Assembly: GCF_003573695.1 (NCBI RefSeq)
Contig: NC_039365.1
Coordinates: 79,991,082 to 80,055,081, forward strand
Direction: 5' to 3'
Origin: Papaver somniferum
Taxonomy: Eukaryota > Streptophyta > Magnoliopsida > Ranunculales > Papaveraceae
Length of the DNA stretch: 64,000 nt
The notes beneath the pieces were generated by a model. That model was not told the origin of the DNA and did not search any database. It saw only the letters and a list, made by a program, of their open reading frames with translations. A program made the translations under genes and the position numbers. Of the stretch, positions 58,116 through 64,000 are shown piece by piece (the first letter of the stretch is position 1; every line of letters starts with the position of its first letter).

Positions 58116-61100
58116 TCAATTGTTTGATTCCGTTGGTGGAGAATCGGATTCCAGTTTTGGAACAATTGCCGATTTTAGCTCAATATGTGATACACGGACA
58201 GCACCAATTAGCCGTTCAGGCAACTCATCAGTAGTGTTTCCCTGTTGAAATATGCTACCACAACTTAATAATACCCACCATATATACCGATAAGATATTT
58301 ACTGTTCCAGATTGAGCACCTATCAAGTCCTATATTTATATTTAAGTTCATAGCATCAAATAATTTCTTATAAGATGGAGATTATAATCATTTCTGTAGG
58401 TTGGCGCCTTTGCCATTTAAACCCTATATTCCTGTGTATTCCTAAACGATATTATGACATTTGTTTGGCCCATCAGCAGTGTATAAAAGAATATACCTGT
58501 ACAAGAAAAGCCATGTCGACAACTAATGTTGTAATTACTCCGCAAACAAGACCCAATACACCATTAGCAACAGTTGAAGAACCAATATCAACATCTATCT
58601 GCACCAAAAATAGATACACTGTTAGACTGTGCACATTGTCCAAACCCACAAGCCAGACATATCTATCTACATCATAAAATGTAGGTCACCCCAGTGGGAT
58701 GCTCAGTTCATACTTCTAAGTACGTTGGACCACGGATGTAGTTGCAATCAACTGCTTTCCCCAATAAACAAGGGGTACTTCCAACACTCTGCCGCACAAT
58801 CCAACTACCCTGCAAGATAAAATACACGTAAATTTAGAATAATAAATTCACAAATAGAAGCACAATTTTCTCTTAAGACTTATGGATAAGCACTTGAAGA
58901 GTGGTGATGAATTAAAGAGATGGAGAAGACCTTGGGAACCGACGGAATGAGCTTCATCCGACTGTTGCGGAACTCATCATCTCCATCAACAAAACGTTGC
59001 AAGAGGGATCCTGGTACTAATTCCTTTGTTACGAAGTAAAACACCATACTGTAGTGTGTTGATCCAGGAACCTAAAAAGAAACAATCCACCAATTCTTAC
59101 TGACTCGGATGCATCATGTGATGTTATAAATTGAAAAACAAAACATAAATTAACTTACTTGTAAATTGACGGCCAGTGAGAATAGCCCTTTTTCTGAAGC
59201 TACCTATACAAGTAGCTCATCAAAAATTTGTTACAGATAATCCTTCATGGAAAAGTTCAAGTTCGCCGTAACAGGAAAATAATTTTTTTGGTGCAAAACA
59301 AACAATAATCAGGAATGATGTTTGTAGACCATCGATCGTTGTCATTAGACTTCGATAAAAGCGATAAATAGAGCAAATGATTCATAGAACCATCTTCCAC
59401 TCAAGATACGTAAAGCGGGATGGAGAAATTCGTTCTGACCAAACAGTGCAAAAAATACAGCCAGATTGTGTTTTTAACGCACTTTCTTCTGATAACCTTG
59501 AATGAAACACGAATCCATAATCCATGTAATCTCATTCCCAATCAATATCCACCCCAAGTAGTTATTTTAACCACGTTGTTGAATGATTTAAAAGCACTTA
59601 TCACAAGGTTTTTCACTTTTTTATTTGAGATTGACAGACTTTTAAAATTCTGATAGGTTTTAAGACATTTTATCATGTGACAGGAGTCTGTCTTGATTAG
59701 CTGCTCAAAACTCAGGTAAACCAGGTAAAATGGCTAGGTCTGATCATTGGGCACGCACATCATGTGCACTATGCACTAATGGCCTGTCTCATGGTATTTC
59801 CTAAATGCAAACTACAAAGTAGCAAACAGAGAAATTTATGACACTTACTTGTACCGCACAGCCTTGACGCCTTGCCACGTGATCCATACGTTTTGTGTCC
59901 TTAAACCAATCAACTGCCACGAGATCCATCATATGCTTCCCTGCAGGAATCTGACATATATAGGGCAACTTTTTTAAAAACACCGCCATCTCAGCCGCCT
60001 TTAACTTAACTATCAGAATCTGTATGCACTAGGAAGAGAGAAACTATCACAATCACCTTAGATTTGTCAAAACAAAAGTTTCTGCTACGGACTCTGAAGT
60101 TGTTCCCGTCTGATATCCTCCAACAGTCACGTGCATTATCGTTGTCATTCCGTCGAAGATTGCCAGAGAAGCAAGACAAATCAATTTGATTATCCGGTTC
60201 TTCTTCAACGGCTTCAAGTCATGAATATTGTAATACAGCGTGAATAAACTTGATTTCAGATGTAAAAATCAAAATCCCAGATTAAATAAACAGAAATCTT
60301 CCTACCTATATGTTTGTTTTCATTCTCAAGTGCATCCGAACCTGCCTGAATTATTAAATACATAATGAGAGAAGGAGAATGTTCCAACAATAACAACTAG
60401 AAAACCTGTCCAAACAATAATAACTAGGAACATAAAAGAAGCCCATTATAACATATTGTGAGCTCTAAGGAGTGGCAGTGCAAACCTCTTGTTCAGCCTC
60501 TGCCAATTGAAACTCTTCATCATCATCTGAGTACTCATCCAACATAACAGAATTTCTGCCTACGGAATTTATTTGATCCAGCGATGAAGGCTGGGACGAA
60601 TGCCCTTGTTTCTTCTGATTTCTCTTTGAAATGGTATCTGAGGTCATGTTGACCATGACTGGTATCCTTGGAACAGAGAGCTTTTCATCTGTTTGAGCAA
60701 ACCACTCACGCAAGCCTGTCAAAGTAAACATGCACGAAACCAGAAACCGGAATAAGCACTGATTGGGAATGGGTCGAGTGTGAAAACCATTAAACCCCCA
60801 AGATCAACAAAGTTGATAGGAATATCCGAGTAGCCTTCTCTTCTCCTATTGCTTTCCGCAGAAAAATAACAGTTCTAAAGATGACAAGAAATCACACTGC
60901 AACTACAACAACTACAGAGCAGCAGGGGTGTGAAACCCATTAAACCCCTAAAGATCAGCAAAGTTTTTAGGAATTCTGTTGCTTTTCATGGAAAAATAAG
61001 TTATGAGTTCATCCAATTTAAAGATGGCAAGAAACCACACTGCAACTATGAGGACTAAAGAGCAGCAGGAGAATACCTCCAAGGCTAAAACCAAAACAAA

Positions 61101-64000
61101 TTAAAGTACCCACACTGATTGTTCAAAGATAAAAAAACATCACTTATCTTCTTTGCCTAAAGAGTCTCAGCTGAAACAAATGAGAGATATGGCTCATCAT
61201 TCAGAAAGCTAACGATTTAGATGACGCAAATAGCACATGTAACACGAATCCAGAAGTTACGCATTTCAATAGTGGATCATGGTCCTCAAAAGTACAAAGG
61301 AACTCTTTTATAGACAACTGTGGAATGAGATATCACATCCCTACGTGCCAAGTCTACTGAGGATGATGTCGTGATAAATAAATTCTTACAAATCATACCA
61401 TGTCGGAGCATGGTGTACCTAAGTGCATTGTTAGGCTCCTCGGTATGATAGGGGAATCAGATGCATGAACTTACCAGCAACGCTATTCAACATCTGAAGT
61501 AAACAATGTTGCTGAAATGATGGAAAATAACCAACACCCCACCCTTTCAGATCGATTTGCATTAGATGCTGAACCTGTGTTCGAGGCCTCCCATTTCGAG
61601 GTTTAAGAGGGGAAATATTGAATCCTCCACCTGCCAACAGTGGTACCCATCATTACACCAGAATTATGGCTGAGTAAATTAACATGCAAAGAAAATTCTA
61701 ATAGTTCCCAATATAAATTTAATAACCACTTATCAAAAGAGAAAATATACTTTCAACATGGGCGCGAACAAATCCTGGCTGTGAACCACAGTTCTCATGC
61801 TCCCTAGATCGAAACAATACAACTGCACAAGTACAACCATTGCGAAATTGGTATTTCGAAAATTCACTTAAACAATATGAGGTTTGTTTCTTGTTTGAAG
61901 GCAGAAGTGGTAAAATGCTGACCATAACTTCCATCATCATTTCGACGCCAATAACGCACGTAGCATAGATCACGAGGCCACACAACCCTGTGGTAGGAAG
62001 TATTAGAGAAAAAAGATCCCTGCTTAAGAATTTGAAGGGTGGAATGAATGATATTACTTAGTTTTTAAAACCATATGAGCGAGAAATTACATAGGGAACC
62101 AATCCAGCTGCAGTCTATGGTAAAGTATTGCGGTATGCCCATCCACCTCCTCAACTAAGCTGCCATACTGGAAGCTGCAATCCCACCTACAAACATGATA
62201 TCCGAACATAACATTAAGATGATGTGATTGGTAGTTAGTCTCCAACTACAACACTGTAGTTGGTTAACAATCCGTAATTGAGATGATGAGACGTTAACTG
62301 AGAGGAGCCACTAAGAGCTTTTGTGGTAAAATTCATACTGAATCAGTACTTTTCTTTTAACCTCCTGCCTTAAGGCCTATATAATATAAATATCTATTAA
62401 TTAAAAATCCCATGTAACTTTCTGAAATATGTAGCACTCAATCAATGATCAGCAAGAGTTAGGACTGAATATGATTATTACGCAATATGTTTACACGGAA
62501 TACCCAGTTACTTACTCAAACCGTGTTGCATCCATGCTCATTACAAGCTCAAATATTTCTTCGCATGTAGCCTCCACTACACCAACGGCCTTCATTGCTC
62601 GACTATAGCTCCTTGGCTGCATATAATGCAGTTCGCATTTGCACATTTGAGTTAAAAAGTGCAATGCAATACATTTTCTTTAAAAGCTCAAGATAGACTA
62701 AAAATAATAATGAGGACATAAGTACGCACAAGGTAATCAACTTCGAGAAGCTCTTCAAAAATGCGAAGCCCTGCAATGTTCAGGACCAACTTAGATTAGC
62801 TATTTCACCAATTCAACATAAACACAGAAAGATTTGGTACGACTTAAATCTTCAAATAAAAAACTTGACAAAGCCAAGGACACCCTGGATTTAAAACTTG
62901 CCATTCTGGCAGTTGACAAGGCGCCAATGCTTTCTAGAGAAGACTTGATCACTATTATTCTGGTTCGATAAATCTGAGTCGATCTCCCGGGTCCAATCAA
63001 GCACTGACTCAGGGGGGCCTGCCATTAGGTAATGAACAATTACACTTTTGAAGTAACACCTTAAACTAACTCTGCAAACCATATAATAGTGGATGAATCT
63101 GAACCCACCATTTCCTATAGTTGTTCTCCTTAGTAAACTATGACTGTTCTCCTCCTCTTCGTCACCTTGTGCACTTCCCCTGAACAAAGTATTATTACAA
63201 GAGAAATTTGCAGGAAATGAGCATGACATAAGCAAATGATTAGCAAGCAAGATCAGGTGATCCATCCAAATAGTACTGGAAACTGGAAATGAGAACAGGT
63301 TATGTGATTCGATGCAAACATGCTGATGATGATAATAATGCGAGCCAAAAGAGAGAAAGAAAATGTCAAAATATACCTGTATGTGAAAAACAGAAGGATC
63401 ATTTTCAGGGCAAACTCCATATTACCATGTTAAGTTGCAGCAAATTTTCCTAAACTAATAAGCTGGACCCAAAGCAAAAAGGCAAGGATATGCCATATAT
63501 TTTTGCGATGCATATAAAAGGCAAGGATATGCCATATATTTTTGCGATGCATACCACACTAGGTGTCTGGAATCCGATATCCCAATCTAGAATGTGACTA
63601 AGACAGTAAAAGATTCTTATGTTGAATAAAAATTTATGGATGGAAAATGATAAAGTTACTACTTACTGGCTCTCACGGTCTGATGATGAGGCAGTCCTTC
63701 CATTATCTGTTCCATATTTATTTTCAAATGAGACATATGCCCTGTTACCATTTGGAAGTGGTGACTCCTGATGCTGCAGTAGGGAACTATGTCATCTCCC
63801 CGTATACGCTTTTATCAAATTTAAAAATAAAAATGAAGCAAAAGATAGAAAGATTTTAAGCTGTAGAGCATGAAATAACGCAAATAACAGATATTGTAGT
63901 TATAAGAAAGAAAAAAAAAAGGCAGGGGTTCCATCATTTCTTCCTGTGGCTATACAGTCCTTTGGAAAAGACACTTACAGCTTGGACATTCCAAATGGAT
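58116..64000 (-). CDS. EDR2: EDR2-like PH-START-DUF1336 protein, 5' end outside the window
   Basis: Eighteen full exons (minus strand): 63773-63667, 63179-63109, 63018-62902, 62770-62730, 62616-62516, 62186-62091, 61987-61923, 61822-61751, 61630-61475, 60715-60486, 60345-60306, 60211-60057, 59950-59849, 59203-59159, 59071-58931, 58809-58714, 58598-58497, 58241-58116. They total 1863 nt (620 codons plus stop), in phase throughout. An exon touching the window edge (64000-63979) is possible but its text does not look like the family. Domains: the linker after the PH domain (SFENKYGTDNGRTASSS), START (HWRLVNCQNGLRIFEELLE, DWFPMVVWPRDLCYVRYW, GWGVGYFPSFQQHC), and C-terminal DUF1336 (CWRISDGNNFRVRSRNFC, VDWFKDTKRMDHVARR, GSWIVRQSVGSTPCLLGKA, DVDIGSSTVANGVLGLV, LPERLIGAVRVSHIEL). 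Family knowledge: Arabidopsis EDR2 is a lipid-binding negative regulator of salicylate-dependent defence and cell death. The N-terminal PH domain is missing only because of the window edge. Paralogues (EDR2L) exist, so the symbol is approximate. One intron uses a GC donor. Confidence 0.9.
62771..62901 (-). other. GC-AG intron in the EDR2-like gene
   Basis: The exon ends CAGAATG at 62902 and the intron begins GCAAGT, the typical strong GC donor. The acceptor TTGCAG precedes 62770. Phase and family sequence (NCQNG/LRIFEE) both need this junction, and no GT donor nearby preserves them. Confidence 0.8.
63481..63557. repeat. 39-bp perfect tandem duplication in an EDR2-like intron
   Basis: GGCAAGGATATGCCATATAT... 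starts at 63481 and again at 63520, identical through GCGATGCATA. It lies within the large intron between exons ending at 63667 and starting at 63179. Confidence 0.9.

Overview
This is nuclear DNA of a flowering plant, most likely a eudicot. The sequence is AT-rich, genes carry many short GT-AG introns, two adjacent genes encode chloroplast-targeted proteins, and most of the window consists of plant-type transposable elements. The species cannot be fixed from the sequence.

Five genes are supported. (1) TL29/APX4, a thylakoid-lumen ascorbate-peroxidase-like protein that has lost the peroxidase haem-site sequence, lies on the minus strand at 7325-9698 with 11 exons. (2) An LPA3-like protein (DUF1995, photosystem II assembly) lies on the plus strand at 9935-12602 with 9 exons. 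These two stand head to head across 236 bp that hold a G-box. (3) A plant coiled-coil protein with an N-terminal hydrophobic segment has coding exons at 24206-26264 and probably a 5'-UTR exon near 22.1 kb. (4) A CDI-type glycosyltransferase-fold protein lies on the minus strand at 28644-29438, with one coding exon and a 5'-UTR intron. (5) An EDR2-like PH-START-DUF1336 protein lies on the minus strand at 58116-64000. Its 5' end runs out of the window, and 18 full exons are resolved. The spliced reading frames of all five were followed by hand, and every exon junction kept phase.

The rest is mobile DNA. 1-6.6 kb: degenerate copia-like 3' ends and two TIR elements, one carrying an array of six near-perfect hairpins. 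13.7-15.2 kb: a 1.4 kb TIR element with a 6-bp flanking repeat. 15.3-21 kb: a decayed gypsy-type gag followed by a 2.5 kb LTR. 21.2-21.5 kb and 30.5-30.8 kb: MITEs. 32.5-33.1 kb: a broken SANT/Myb-like ORF. 33.8-49.4 kb: a nested block made of one solo LTR split by a hAT-like element, and a second solo LTR (target duplication CCTGA) split by a complete 9.4 kb LTR element (target duplication GAAGT). That complete element has 2.8 kb LTRs, a Met-tRNA-type primer site and only a broken gag. 50.0-57.2 kb: an inverted LTR fragment, a TIR element, two 5'-truncated LINEs and a tRNA-derived SINE with a 9-bp duplication.

No CRISPR, operon or bacterial-type system is present. The most interesting points are the shared promoter of the two photosynthesis genes, the hairpin-array MITE, and the different minisatellites that occupy the same relative position in four related LTRs.
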